DNA of 64,000 nt from Clostridiales bacterium (GTDB lineage: Bacteria; Bacillota; Clostridia; Oscillospirales; Oscillospiraceae): NCBI GenBank assembly GCA_902363045.1, contig CABIYX010000012.1, positions 1 to 64,000 on the forward strand. The letters run 5' to 3'. A program made the translations under genes and the position numbers. The notes under the pieces are model-generated. The model searched no databases. It worked only from the letters and a program-made list of their open reading frames with translations, and was not told the DNA's origin. The stretch's first letter is position 1. The number at the start of each line of letters is the position of its first letter. This document shows, piece after piece, positions 45,605 through 56,730 of the stretch.

Positions 45605-45632
45605 GCACTTCGGACGGCCACACAGAACCAAC

Positions 45633-45676
45633 AAAACGCTCCTTTTCCGGTCTGTCCCCGGAAAAGGAGCGTTTTT
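45633..45676. terminator. Bidirectional terminator between the dehydratase and gap genes
   Basis: Eighteen-base perfect stem AAAACGCTCCTTTTCCGG with its complement; T-runs are available on both strands. Confidence 0.9.
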
Positions 45677-45698
45677 CAATATTTGATGAACGGCCCGG

Positions 45699-46706
45699 TC
45701 AGCGGTGGTCCACCGTATACATATAGTCGATCAGATCCAGCACTTTGTTGGAGTAGCCCCACTCGTTGTCATACCAGGCGATGAGCTTCACAAAGCGGTC
45801 ATTCAGCATAATGCCCGCGGTTTCATCCAAAATGGAGGTATGGGGGTTCCCGATGATGTCGGAGGAGACGATCTGGTCCCGGGTATAGGACAGGATCCCC
45901 TTCATGGGACCGGCAGCCGCCTGATGGACCGCCTCGCAGATCTCCTCATAGGTGGTGGAGGTACACAGGCGGGCCGTCAGATCCACCACAGATACGTCAT
46001 TGGTGGGGACACGGAAGGACATTCCGGTCATCTTCCCCTTCAGCTCCGGCATGACCAGCCCCACCGCCTTGGCCGCGCCGGTGGAGGATGGAATGATATT
46101 CCCGATCACAGAGCGGCCCGTCCGCCAATCCCGGCCCGCCCGGGCGTCCACCGCCTTCTGCTTGGCTGTGGAGGCATGGATGGTGGACATGAGCGCCTCT
46201 TCGATTCCGAAGTTGTCCTGAAGAGGGGCCAGGCAGTTGGTAGTACAGGAGGCATTGGATACCACTTTCATATCAGGGGTATAGGTCTGGTGGTTGACGC
46301 CCATGACGAAGGTGGGCGTCACATCATCCTTGGCTGGGGCGGTGATGACCACCTTTTTTGCCCCGCCCTTAAAGTGCAGAGAGCCCAGCTCCTGAGTGTT
46401 GAACGCGCCTGTGGACTCAATAATGTACTCGGCTCCGCAGTCAGACCAGGGGATCTCCCCCGCGTCGCTCTGGCTGAACACACGGATCTTGTGCCCATTG
46501 ACGATCAGATTCTCCTCGTCGTGCTCCACCGTTCCATGGAAGGTATGGAACACCGAGTCATATTTGACCATATATTCCATATAGTCCAGATCCGCTTTTC
46601 TCAGGTTGATGCCCCGAAGCTCAAATTTTTCTCCCCGCTCCAGCATGATCCGAAGCGCGATGCGCCCGATCCGACCAAACCCATTGATACCAACCGGAAT
46701 ACCCAT
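45699..46706 (-). CDS. gap: Glyceraldehyde-3-phosphate dehydrogenase
   Basis: NAD-dependent glycolytic enzyme, 335 residues. The nucleotide-binding start is INGFGRIGRIALRIML, the active-site cysteine is in SNASCTTNCLAPL (about 156), and NEWGYSNKVLDL near the end is conserved. It is monocistronic, without the usual pgk-tpi partners, and lies behind an AT-rich promoter region. Either a glycolytic or a second, gluconeogenic copy is possible. Confidence 0.96.
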   Translation of the reverse strand: MGIPVGINGFGRIGRIALRIMLERGEKFELRGINLRKADLDYMEYMVKYDSVFHTFHGTVEHDEENLIVNGHKIRVFSQSDAGEIPWSDCGAEYIIESTGAFNTQELGSLHFKGGAKKVVITAPAKDDVTPTFVMGVNHQTYTPDMKVVSNASCTTNCLAPLQDNFGIEEALMSTIHASTAKQKAVDARAGRDWRTGRSVIGNIIPSSTGAAKAVGLVMPELKGKMTGMSFRVPTNDVSVVDLTARLCTSTTYEEICEAVHQAAAGPMKGILSYTRDQIVSSDIIGNPHTSILDETAGIMLNDRFVKLIAWYDNEWGYSNKVLDLIDYMYTVDHR

Positions 46707-46950
46707 GACACACTGACCTCCATTTTAATTTTTGTTTTAATTGCTTATTTTACCACCTTACTCTTTTCTTAATTATATATCATATTTATTTTTTGTCCAT
46801 ACCATCTTCATTTTTTCTTTTCAATGTCAAATTCCTCTTTATATCTTTTCAATTTTAATATTTATATTTTTCTTCATATTCATTTTAATAAGCTAATTAA
46901 AATCCTAATTATTCCATATCAATATTTTCTTCTCCGCGATCCGCCATTCC
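46707..46950. other. Strongly AT-rich intergenic stretch upstream of gap
   Basis: About 240 bases are built mainly of T-rich and A-rich runs, in sharp contrast with the GC-rich genes around them. The gap promoter lies in it. I see no credible gene; the short open frames here are composition artefacts. The remainder up to the cdd end holds a 15-base GC hairpin. Confidence 0.6.
46772..46799 (-). promoter_or_regulatory. Sigma-A promoter of gap
   Basis: Minus-strand TGGACA and TATAAT with a 16-base spacer, about 65 bases upstream of the start codon. Confidence 0.65.
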
Positions 46951-46964
46951 CCTCAACGCACGGT

Positions 46965-47010
46965 GTGAGCGCCCCTCTGCCTTCCCACACGGTCGGAGAG
47001 GGGCGCTCAC
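46965..47010. repeat. GC hairpin downstream of cdd
   Basis: GAGCGCCCCTCTGC pairs with its complement in GAGAGGGGCGCTC with one bulge, around a 14-base loop. No T-run follows on the minus strand, so termination of cdd by it is uncertain. Confidence 0.5.
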
Positions 47011-47048
47011 GATGTTCTTCTTTTTAAAAAGGGCCCATTCATGCTACG

Positions 47049-47453
47049 CTATTTGGCTCCCTCCAAAGAGTGGGGACCAAAGCCATGGGGCAGCAGCTCC
47101 TCCAGAGCGGCGGTTTGGAAGGCCCCATCTCCCCGGGCGGCCAGCACCCGAAGCCCGGGTGAAAACTCATACAGCATCTGCCGGCAGCTGCCGCAGGGCC
47201 AGCAGTAGTCCTCCCCGCGCCCCGCAATGGCAATGGCGGTCCAGTCGTCCCGGTGTCCCTCGCTGACCGCCTTCAGCAGGGCGGTGCGCTCGGCACAGAT
47301 GGTGGAGCCGAAGGCGGCATTCTCCACGTTGCAGCCGGTAAACACGGCGCCGTCCCGGCACAGCAGGGCGGCTCCCACAGGAAAATGAGAATAGGGTACA
47401 TAGGAAAATCGATGCATGGAAAACGCGCGGGCTACCAGCTCCCGGTCGGTCAT
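47049..47453 (-). CDS. cdd: Cytidine deaminase
   Basis: Zinc enzyme converting cytidine and deoxycytidine to the uridine forms for pyrimidine salvage. The 134-residue tetrameric-type protein has NAAFGSTICAERTALLKAVSEG (zinc Cys plus catalytic Glu in CAE) and PCGSCRQML (two zinc cysteines). A GGAGGGAG site precedes the ATG. It is monocistronic with its own promoter. Confidence 0.95.
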   Translation of the reverse strand: MTDRELVARAFSMHRFSYVPYSHFPVGAALLCRDGAVFTGCNVENAAFGSTICAERTALLKAVSEGHRDDWTAIAIAGRGEDYCWPCGSCRQMLYEFSPGLRVLAARGDGAFQTAALEELLPHGFGPHSLEGAK

Positions 47454-47508
47454 ATACGCTCCCTCCTGATCCTCTGCCCGTTTCCTTCTCCGGGCACTTG
47501 TTTTCTCT

Positions 47509-47537
47509 ATTATAACGCGTGCGGGTCAAAGCCACAA
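47509..47537 (-). promoter_or_regulatory. Sigma-A promoter of cdd
   Basis: Minus-strand TTGTGG and TATAAT with a 17-base spacer, about 55 bases before the start codon. Confidence 0.6.
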
Positions 47538-47768
47538 GCACAGAACGCCAGGGCTTCCCTTGCCGCCTGGCTCTGGCGGGGGAAGCGCTTCAGGCCATAC
47601 TGCCCACTTCCCCGGAAGGCACGCGGACCGGATCAGGCCCCCATATAGTCCCTCCCAAATAAGCTCAACCGCACAGCCCGATCTTATTTTCCCCCGTTCG
47701 TCTGTGCATTTCTCACAAAATCAGCGCAAATATATTTTGTATTGAACGCAAAAATACTGTGCCAAAAA

Positions 47769-47784
47769 ACACAAGATATAGTGG
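47769..47784 (+). promoter_or_regulatory. Probable NrdR box
   Basis: ACACAAGATATAGTGG matches the NrdR consensus ACACWATATATWGTGT at 14 of 16 positions and overlaps the -35 box of the nrdD promoter. A weaker AT-rich palindrome (AAATATATTT at 47728) lies about four helical turns upstream. The rest of the 445-base cdd-nrdD gap shows nothing else. Confidence 0.6.
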
Positions 47785-47810
47785 ACAAGTTCACCCAGGT
47801 GTGCTATAAT
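47782..47810 (+). promoter_or_regulatory. Sigma-A promoter of nrdD
   Basis: TGGACA and a perfect TATAAT with a 17-base spacer, about 90 bases upstream of the nrdD ATG. Confidence 0.7.
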
Positions 47811-47898
47811 CAGGTCCCGAAGCACCGTCCGGCCTCTGGCCGTTTTCTCATAGCGCGGCGCGGAAGCGCCCGGATCTTAACAGGAGAGGAGACCCCAA

Positions 47899-50025
<2,127 letters not shown>

Positions 50026-50029
50026 GTCA

Positions 50030-50390
50030 ATTAGGAATGAGGAATTGGAGTGTCCGGCTCTGCCGGACACTCCAAGTTTATCGAAAAGCTCGACTGCAAG
50101 GAGTTCCATCGTCCGCACTGCGGCCGCCGCGAAGCGGCGGCACTTAACGCGGGGATAGCAACGGAACAGAATCGGATCCCATCATTTTTGTGGGCACAGG
50201 GTGAATCGCCCCGAAGGGGCAAGAGAGGGACCTCTGTGGGATATATAACACTTTTCGCGCAAGATGGGCGGCTTTTTCGTAAGAATCCAAGGTCATCTTG
50301 CGTGCTTGCTTTTCCGGCACTCCAGCTCACGGGCCAGGAGATCCCTAATTCCTAATTCCTAACTCCTAATTCCTAATTTCTAACTCAACA
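50030..50390. mobile_element. MITE-like insertion between nrdD and nrdG
   Basis: A non-coding block of about 360 bases bounded by related inverted ends. The left end is AATTAGGAATGAGGAATT and the right end is an array of TCCTAAT units (five near-copies of AATTCCTAATTCCTA type). Inside are a GGAGTGTCCGG/CCGGACACTCC hairpin at about 50049-50075, a GCCGCCGC-GAA-GCGGCGGC hairpin at about 50123, and structured GC-rich sequence. No open frame is plausible. It resembles a miniature inverted-repeat element or a structured RNA; there is no second copy in the window to prove mobility. Confidence 0.5.
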
Positions 50391-50405
50391 AACCGGAGGT
50401 TTTCC

Positions 50406-50930
50406 ATGAACTACGCCGACATCCGCCCCATCGATGTGGCCAACGGGCCGGGCATCCGGGTCTCCCTGTTTGTCTCCGGCTGCACTCACGCCTGTCCGGA
50501 GTGCTTCAACCCAGAGGCCTGGGACTTCTCCTACGGCCAGCCCTTCACCCAGTCCGAGGCCGCGCAGATCCTCCAGGCGCTGGAAAAGCCCTATATCAAG
50601 GGACTCTCCCTCCTGGGGGGCGAGCCCTTCCACCCCGCCAACCAGACCGCCGTGCTGGATCTTGTGCGTCAGGTGCGGGCCAGATTCCCGGACAAGGACG
50701 TCTGGTGCTATTCCGGCTATCTGTTTGAGGACCTGGCCGCCGGCCGCGTGGGAGAGCACAGCCGGGAGCTTCTGGAGCTGCTGGATGTTCTGGTGGACGG
50801 TCCCTTTGTGATCGGACTGAAAAACCTGGGGCTGCGGTTCCGTGGCTCCTCCAACCAGCGCATCCTGGCCGTAGGCCCCTCCCTGGCCCGGGGCGCCCCC
50901 GTTCTGTGGGATGAAGACTCTGTGGAATGA
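50406..50930 (+). CDS. nrdG: Anaerobic ribonucleotide reductase-activating protein
   Basis: Radical-SAM activase that installs the glycyl radical on NrdD. The 174-residue protein has the motif CTHACPEC (about 26-33) and SLLGGEPFHPAN (GGE for S-adenosylmethionine binding). Its start is close to a CCGGAGG site. It would form one operon with nrdD were the intervening block not present; read-through is expected because no clear terminator is seen between them. Confidence 0.95.
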   Translation: MNYADIRPIDVANGPGIRVSLFVSGCTHACPECFNPEAWDFSYGQPFTQSEAAQILQALEKPYIKGLSLLGGEPFHPANQTAVLDLVRQVRARFPDKDVWCYSGYLFEDLAAGRVGEHSRELLELLDVLVDGPFVIGLKNLGLRFRGSSNQRILAVGPSLARGAPVLWDEDSVE

Positions 50931-50957
50931 AAAAAGACCGCTCACGCGGTCTTTTTT
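50931..50957. terminator. Terminator of nrdG
   Basis: Eleven-base stem AAAAAGACCGC with its complement, TCAC loop and seven T residues. The A-run on the other side may also serve the convergent kinase gene. Confidence 0.88.
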
Positions 50958-50977
50958 TATGCCCTGCGGGCCGGTTT

Positions 50978-52630
50978 TCATTTGGGAAAGCTGAGGCGGA
51001 TGGAGGTCCCACGGTCCACCTGGCTGTTTAGATAGATCTGCGCGTTGTGGAGCAGCGCGCCGTGCTTGACGATGGACAGACCAAGCCCCGTGCCCCCGAT
51101 CTCCTTGGAGTGGCTCTTGTCCACCCGGTAAAAGCGCTCGAACACCCGGCTCTGGTCCTCCGGAGGGATGCCAATGCCCGTGTCCGCCACGGTGACCTCC
51201 GGGCCTTCCGCTCCCTGTCCCACCGTGAGGGTCACACGGCCGCCGGTCCGGTTATACTTGATGGCGTTTTCACACAGGTTATAGACCATCTCGTCCAGCA
51301 CCCGGCGGACGCCCTGTACCTGGACCGGCGTTCCCAGGACCTCCACCGCGACCCCCGCGCTCCGGGCCGCTGTCTCCAGCCGGCGGGCCACCTCCTGAGA
51401 CAGAGACAGCAGCTCCACCGGCTCCCGCTCCAGACTCTCCGCCCCCTCGTCCAGCTGGGACAGCCGGAGGATGTCCTCCACCAGGGCGATCAGCCGCCGT
51501 GCCTCCTGATAGATGTCCCCGGCAAAGTCCCGGATGTCCTCCGGCTTCACCATCCCCCCCTGCATGATCTCCGCGATCCCGGAGATGGCGGTGAGGGGCG
51601 TTTTCAGTTCGTGGGAGACATTGGCGGTGAACTCCCGCCGCAGTTCCTCCCGCTTCTCCTGCTCCGTGACGTCCATCAGCACCAAAACGGCTCCCGCCGG
51701 CTCGCCATCCTCCCAAACCGGGTTGGCCAGCAGCTGGCAGCACCGCCCGTTCATCTGAAGCACCTGCCGGCTCCGGCGGCCCTCCAGCACCTCGTCCACC
51801 GCCTGACGGAAGTGCTCCTCCCGGTTGAGAAAGAGGGCGTTGACCTCTCCCACCGGCTCCTCCGCTCCCAGCAGGCGCAGCGCGCCCGAGTTGTGGGACA
51901 GGACATGACCCTGCCGGTCCAGAAGCAGGAAGCCCTCGGACATATTTTCGGTCAGGGCGGAAAACTCCGTCTGCTTCTGCTGGAGCTGACTCATCTGCTG
52001 CTTGATGGTGTCGTTCTGCCGCTTGATCCGGGTGAGGAGGGGGGCCAGCTCGTCATAGGCATCGCAGTCCTCCGGATGCTCCAGGTCCAGCTCCACAATG
52101 GGCTGGATGATCCTCCGGGACAGCCGGGAGGCCAGCACGGCCGACAGCAGCAGGGCCAGGACCAGGATCACCAGAATGGGCTGCACCATGGCCAGCAGCA
52201 GCAGCCATACTGTCCGCTGACTGCTGGCCAGGCGGATCACCGTACCGTCTGACAGGCGGCGGGCGCTGTACAGGGTTTGCTCCGCCAGGGTGGAGGAGTA
52301 GCGGGTGGCAGTGCCCAGCCGGTTGTCCTGGGCCTCCTGGATCTCCTCACGGTCGTTGTGGTTCTCCATGGCGTCAGTGTCGGCGGAGCTGTCAAACAGC
52401 ACTGTGCCGTCGGCAGCCACCCAGGTCACCCGGTTCTCTGTCTCCAGGCCGTCCAGATAGTTCAGCCCCTCCAGCTCCACGCCCCGGGCCACCAGCCAGG
52501 TCTCCGTTCCTAGCTCCTCCATCAGCTGGTCTCTGAAGTATTGATAGAGCACCCCCATGAACAGGGCGATGGACAGAGCCATCACTGAGACGGCCACCGC
52601 CATGGAGTTGCGAAACAGCTTTGCGGTCAT
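50978..52630 (-). CDS. phoR: Phosphate sensor histidine kinase PhoR
   Basis: A 550-residue membrane sensor kinase. Two membrane segments (about 10-30 and 155-180) flank an extracytoplasmic region, followed by a HAMP-like linker, a PAS domain (about 215-310), the HisKA phospho-acceptor NVSHELKTPLTAISG, and an HATPase domain with N box NLCENAIKYNRT, DTGIGIPPEDQ and GGTGLGLSIVKH. The ATG at 52630 follows GGGAAGGG, 11 bases after the regulator stop. Its position downstream of pst-phoU-regulator marks it as the phosphate sensor. Confidence 0.92.
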   Translation of the reverse strand: MTAKLFRNSMAVAVSVMALSIALFMGVLYQYFRDQLMEELGTETWLVARGVELEGLNYLDGLETENRVTWVAADGTVLFDSSADTDAMENHNDREEIQEAQDNRLGTATRYSSTLAEQTLYSARRLSDGTVIRLASSQRTVWLLLLAMVQPILVILVLALLLSAVLASRLSRRIIQPIVELDLEHPEDCDAYDELAPLLTRIKRQNDTIKQQMSQLQQKQTEFSALTENMSEGFLLLDRQGHVLSHNSGALRLLGAEEPVGEVNALFLNREEHFRQAVDEVLEGRRSRQVLQMNGRCCQLLANPVWEDGEPAGAVLVLMDVTEQEKREELRREFTANVSHELKTPLTAISGIAEIMQGGMVKPEDIRDFAGDIYQEARRLIALVEDILRLSQLDEGAESLEREPVELLSLSQEVARRLETAARSAGVAVEVLGTPVQVQGVRRVLDEMVYNLCENAIKYNRTGGRVTLTVGQGAEGPEVTVADTGIGIPPEDQSRVFERFYRVDKSHSKEIGGTGLGLSIVKHGALLHNAQIYLNSQVDRGTSIRLSFPK

Positions 52631-52641
52631 ATTCCCTTCCC

Positions 52642-53343
52642 TCATTCTCCGCGGGCAGTCCCCGCCTGATTGTCCGTACTGATCTTATAGCCCACGCCGC
52701 GCACAGTCTCGATGCAGTCGCCGGAGCGCCCCAGCTTCTGCCGCAGGGTCCGGATGTGGACGTCCACCGTGCGGCTGGCCCCGTCGAACTCATAGCCCCA
52801 GATGGTGTTGAGCAGCTGATCCCGGGTGAACACAGTCCCGGCCCGCTCCATCAGCAGGCACAGGACCTGAAACTCCTTCAGCGTCAGGGTGACCTCCCGC
52901 TCCCCGTCCCGGACGATGTGCTGGGTGGGATCCACAAACAAGGTGCCCAGGGAGTAGGTACGGCTCTGGGGCTCCCGCTGTCCGCCGTGGCGCAGGGCGG
53001 CCCGGATCCGGGCCATCAGCTCCATCATCCCGAAGGGCTTGGCCACATAGTCGTCCGCCCCCTCATCCAGGCCCAGCACCTTGTCATACTCCGTGCTCTT
53101 GGCAGTGAGCAGGATGACCGGCAGAGACCGGAAGGCCGGCATAGCGCGCAGGCGCTTGAGCACCTGGAGCCCGTCCTCCTCCGGCAGCATGATGTCCAGC
53201 AGAAGCAGGTCCGGCGTCCGCCGCTCCAGCGCCTCCCAGAGCTGGGAGGGGCGGTCAAAGCCCTCCGCCTCCATCCCCTGGCTCTGAATGGTATAGACCA
53301 CCAGCTTTCGGATGCTGGCGTCATCCTCTAAAATATAGATCAC
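52642..53343 (-). CDS. phoB: Phosphate regulon response regulator PhoB/PhoP type
   Basis: A 233-residue OmpR-type regulator. The receiver holds the acidic pair LEDDA, the phospho-acceptor in LLLLDIMLPEEDG (about 50) and the lysine in VAKPFGMMEL (about 103); the winged helix ends SRTVDVHIRTLRQKLG and VRGVGYKI. The GTG start at 53343 has GAGAGGTGG upstream. It lies between phoU and phoR. It probably binds the TTTACA/TTAACA repeats upstream of pstS. Confidence 0.92.
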   Translation of the reverse strand: MIYILEDDASIRKLVVYTIQSQGMEAEGFDRPSQLWEALERRTPDLLLLDIMLPEEDGLQVLKRLRAMPAFRSLPVILLTAKSTEYDKVLGLDEGADDYVAKPFGMMELMARIRAALRHGGQREPQSRTYSLGTLFVDPTQHIVRDGEREVTLTLKEFQVLCLLMERAGTVFTRDQLLNTIWGYEFDGASRTVDVHIRTLRQKLGRSGDCIETVRGVGYKISTDNQAGTARGE

Positions 53344-53399
53344 GTTGCTTCCACCTCTCGCGGCGGAGGATGGTCCTTGCCCGCCCTCCGCGGGATTTC

Positions 53400-54044
53400 T
53401 CAGTCCAGCACGCTGTGCTGTCCGGTGAGGGAGTACTCCACCCACTCGGCGATGTTCACCGCATGGTCTCCGATACGCTCCAGATATTTGGCGATCATCA
53501 GCAGGTCAATGCACGCCTCTCCACTGTCTCCCTGCCCAAGCAAACGAATCAGTTCCTGCTTTACCTCCAGGAACAGGCGGTCCACCTCATCATCCCTGTA
53601 AACTACCGCCTGAGCCAGGCTCAGGTTCTTTCGCACAAAGGAATCAATGCTGTCGGTGACCATGACGATGACGTTTCGGGCCATCTCAGCGATGGGCACC
53701 CGGCTGATGACCGGGCTGTGGGCAATATCCAGGGTGATCTCCGCGATGTCCGCCGCCTGGTCGCCGATACGCTCCATGTCGGAGATCATCTTCAGCGCAG
53801 CAGAGATGGCGCGCAGATCCTTGGCCACCGGCTGCTGCTGAAGCAGCAACTTCATGCACAGGTTCTCGATGTCCCGCTCCTTCTGGTCGATCTCCCGCTC
53901 AGCAGCGGCCGCGCTCTCCCGCAGGGCATCGTCCCCGTCCAGCAGGGCCTTCGTGGCGGCGGAGATAGCCTCCTCACACAGGGCCCCCATTTTGATCAGC
54001 TCCACATTCAGCAGCTCCAGCTGCTCATTGAACCTGTTCCGCAT
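53400..54044 (-). CDS. phoU: Phosphate transport regulator PhoU
   Basis: A 214-residue all-helical protein with two PhoU repeats. RDLRAISAALKMISDMERIGDQAADIAEI and LLMIAKYLERIGDHAVNIAEWV carry the repeated E/DxxRxxDxA metal-contact motif. It relays Pst transport state to the kinase. The start overlaps the pstB stop by one base. Confidence 0.95.
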   Translation of the reverse strand: MRNRFNEQLELLNVELIKMGALCEEAISAATKALLDGDDALRESAAAAEREIDQKERDIENLCMKLLLQQQPVAKDLRAISAALKMISDMERIGDQAADIAEITLDIAHSPVISRVPIAEMARNVIVMVTDSIDSFVRKNLSLAQAVVYRDDEVDRLFLEVKQELIRLLGQGDSGEACIDLLMIAKYLERIGDHAVNIAEWVEYSLTGQHSVLD

Positions 54045-54802
54045 TATCCGAACCTCCCGGTGATGTAATCTTCCGTCTTTTTATTCTGAGGCATGGAGAA
54101 CATCTGCTCGGTATCTCCGTACTCGATCAGCTCCCCCATGAGGAAAAAGGCGGTTTTATCGGAGATGCGGGCGGCCTGCTGCATATTGTGGGTCACCATG
54201 ATGATAGTATAATCCTTTTTCAGCTCGGCGGCAAGATCCTCGATCTTAGAGGTCGAGATGGGATCCAGGGCGGAGGTGGACTCGTCCATCAGCAGCACAT
54301 CGGGCTTCACCGCCAGGGCCCGGGCGATGCACAGCCGCTGCTGCTGGCCGCCGGACAGACCCAGGGCCGACTTTTTCAGCCGGTCCTTCACCTCGTCCCA
54401 GATGGCCGCGCTCCGGAGGGACTCCTCCACCAGCTCGTCCAGCTTCACCTTGCTGTGGATCCCATGGGTCCGGGGCCCATAGGCCACATTGTCGTAGATG
54501 GACATGGGAAAGGGGTTGGCCTTCTGGAACACCATGCCGATGCGGCGGCGCAGGCCGGTGGCGTCCTGGCCGGGGGCATAGACGTCCTCCCCCCGATAGA
54601 ACAGGGAGCCGTTGATCTTCACCCCGGGGATCAGGTCGTTCATCCGGTTAATCGTCCTCAGGAAGGTGGACTTACCGCAGCCGGAGGGCCCGATGAGGGC
54701 GGTGATCTGGTGTTCCGGGATCTGGATGCAGATGTCCTTGAGGGCGTGGTTCTCGCCGTAATATAAATTCAGCTGTCGGGCAGACAGGATGGTATGTTCC
54801 AT
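54044..54802 (-). CDS. pstB: Phosphate ABC transporter ATP-binding protein
   Basis: A 252-residue ATPase: Walker [10 protein letters not shown] (about 37), signature [18 protein letters not shown], Walker [14 protein letters not shown], and H-loop [29 protein letters not shown] is typical of PstB. It is followed directly by phoU. Confidence 0.97.
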   Translation of the reverse strand: MEHTILSARQLNLYYGENHALKDICIQIPEHQITALIGPSGCGKSTFLRTINRMNDLIPGVKINGSLFYRGEDVYAPGQDATGLRRRIGMVFQKANPFPMSIYDNVAYGPRTHGIHSKVKLDELVEESLRSAAIWDEVKDRLKKSALGLSGGQQQRLCIARALAVKPDVLLMDESTSALDPISTSKIEDLAAELKKDYTIIMVTHNMQQAARISDKTAFFLMGELIEYGDTEQMFSMPQNKKTEDYITGRFG

Positions 54803-54855
54803 TCAAATTGCTCCTTATGTCGGATCAGGGCCGGACTGCGCGGGCCCGGCGTCCC

Positions 54856-55704
54856 TTATTTCTTCAGCCGCCGCCCCACAAGCCCGGCGGCCAGGTTGAT
54901 GACCAGGGTCAGGATCATCAGGATGGCGGCGATGGCAAAGGCGATCTCCGTCTCTCCCCGCTCATTGGCATACAGATAGAGGGCTACCGTTAGTGTGGCG
55001 GAGGAGTTGTTCAGCGACTGGGCAAAACTGTACAGCACAGTGCCGAAGCCCGCGGTGAACAGCAGGGCGGCGGACTCCCCCACGATCCGCCCCACGGCCA
55101 GGATACAGCCGGTGACGATGCCGTCCACGGCGTTTGGCAGCACCACGGTGCGGATCATGTGCCACTTCCCCGCGCCCAGGCCCAGCGCACCCTCTCGATA
55201 GCTCTGGGGGACGGTTTTCAGGGACTCCTGAGTGGTGCGGATGATGGTGGGCAGGATCATCACCACCAGGGTCAGGCCGCCGGCCAGGATGCCCGCCTTC
55301 AGTCCCATGAGCTGGAGAAATACCATCATGCCCACCAGACCGTAGATAATGGAGGGGATGCCGGTGAGGGTCTCGGCAGCAAACTCGATAAGCCCGGCCA
55401 CCCGGCGGTTGGCAGCGTACTCCGTCAGATAAATGGCCGCCCCTACCCCCAGGGGCAGGACGATGACCATGGCGACCAGGATGATGTACACAGTGCTGGC
55501 GATGTGGGGCAGGATGCCCACAGTGCCTCTGAGCACGCTGCTCTGAGTGGACAGCAGCTCCCAGGTAATCCGGGGCAGCCCCCTGGCAAAGATGTACCCG
55601 ATGATAAATACCAGCAGAGCACACACCAGGCCGCCGCACAGCCACAGCAGGGCCCGGAGCCCCCGGTCATAGATCCAGCGGCGGGCAGACAGCTTTTTTC
55701 CCAT
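54856..55704 (-). CDS. pstA: Phosphate ABC transporter permease PstA
   Basis: A 282-residue permease with six membrane segments. The ABC-permease loop reads EGALGLGAGKWHMIRTVVLPNAVDGIVTG, and GIPSIIYGLVGMMVFLQLMG is conserved. It starts three bases after pstC. Confidence 0.95.
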   Translation of the reverse strand: MGKKLSARRWIYDRGLRALLWLCGGLVCALLVFIIGYIFARGLPRITWELLSTQSSVLRGTVGILPHIASTVYIILVAMVIVLPLGVGAAIYLTEYAANRRVAGLIEFAAETLTGIPSIIYGLVGMMVFLQLMGLKAGILAGGLTLVVMILPTIIRTTQESLKTVPQSYREGALGLGAGKWHMIRTVVLPNAVDGIVTGCILAVGRIVGESAALLFTAGFGTVLYSFAQSLNNSSATLTVALYLYANERGETEIAFAIAAILMILTLVINLAAGLVGRRLKK

Positions 55705-55707
55705 GCC

Positions 55708-56655
55708 TCACCCCTCCTTCCGGTTTTTCACGCACACGTTGAGGATCACATTGATGATCATAATAAACAGGAACAGGACCAGTCCCACGGAGTACAGGGC
55801 CTGCTGCCAGAGAGAGCCCACCGCGGCGTAGGACATCTCAGAGGCGATGGCGGTGGTGAGGAAACGCACCGGGGTAAAGAGGCTCTCGGGCATATTGGGC
55901 ACATTGCCGGACACCATGATGATGGCCATCGCCTCGCCGATGGCCCGCCCCACCCCCAGCACCACCGCCGTGGCCACGCCGGAGCGGGCCGCGGGGAGGG
56001 AGACGCGGAAGATGGTCTCGATGTGAGTGGCGCCCAGGGCCAGGCTGGCCTCCTCATACTCCCGGGGGACCGCCTTCAGGGCGGTCTCCGCCACATTGAT
56101 GATGGAGGGCAGGATCATCACCGCCAGGACCACGATGGCGGCCAGCAGAGTGGCGCCGGAGGCCAGCTGGAAGGTCCTTTGGATGGCGGGGACCAGCACG
56201 ATCATACCCACCAGGCCATAGACGATGGAGGGGATCCCCGCCAGCAGCTCCACAGCGGCACGGATCACCCGGGCCGCCTTGGGAGGGGCCACCTTCGCCA
56301 GGAACATGGCCGTCAGGATCCCCACAGGCACGCCCACCAGCACGGCTCCGGCGGTACCGGCCACCGAGGTGAGGATAAAGGGCAGGATCCCGAACTGGCC
56401 CTGCTTTCCCGCCCACTCCGTGCCGAACAGGAAGTCGGTGATCCCGATCTCCAGCACAGCGGGCAGCCCCGCGATGATCAGGTAGACACAGATAAACAGC
56501 ACACAGCCCACCGCCACACAGCCGCACAGCAGGAAAAGCAGCTTCACGCCGAACTCCAGGGTATCCCTTCTCCGCTTGGAGCCCCGCCCCGCCGGTTTGC
56601 CGGGGATGGCGGTCGTCACTCCGTCAGCCACAGCCGCCAAGATTTCATGTTCCAT
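55708..56655 (-). CDS. pstC: Phosphate ABC transporter permease PstC
   Basis: A 315-residue permease with about six membrane segments after a hydrophilic N terminus (about 1-30) of alanine- and basic-rich sequence. EEASLALGATHIETIFRVSLPAARSGVATA is the ABC loop, and GIPSIVYGLVGMIVLVP mirrors PstA. A hairpin at 56694-56711 separates it from pstS, which may lower its expression relative to the binding protein. Confidence 0.95.
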   Translation of the reverse strand: MEHEILAAVADGVTTAIPGKPAGRGSKRRRDTLEFGVKLLFLLCGCVAVGCVLFICVYLIIAGLPAVLEIGITDFLFGTEWAGKQGQFGILPFILTSVAGTAGAVLVGVPVGILTAMFLAKVAPPKAARVIRAAVELLAGIPSIVYGLVGMIVLVPAIQRTFQLASGATLLAAIVVLAVMILPSIINVAETALKAVPREYEEASLALGATHIETIFRVSLPAARSGVATAVVLGVGRAIGEAMAIIMVSGNVPNMPESLFTPVRFLTTAIASEMSYAAVGSLWQQALYSVGLVLFLFIMIINVILNVCVKNRKEG

Positions 56656-56693
56656 AGAAAGTTCCTCTCTCTCGTCATAGGGACAGCCCCCGC

Positions 56694-56711
56694 CCGAAAC
56701 GGGCGGAGGCT
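56694..56711 (-). repeat. Hairpin between pstS and pstC
   Basis: AGCC-CCGCCCG with CGGGCGG-GGCT, no T-run. A likely processing or partial attenuation site favouring the binding-protein message. Confidence 0.45.
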
Positions 56712-56730
56712 ATTCCTGTTTTCTCCGGTC

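Noticed and set aside
46824-47027. Small hydrophobic frame in the AT-rich region upstream of gap
   Set aside because: Phe/Ile/Leu-rich translation is expected of T-rich sequence; no ribosome binding site, and it runs through a GC hairpin.
50049-50075. Intrinsic terminator after nrdD
   Set aside because: The GGAGTGTCCGG/CCGGACACTCC hairpin lacks a T-run and is better explained as part of the inserted repeat block.
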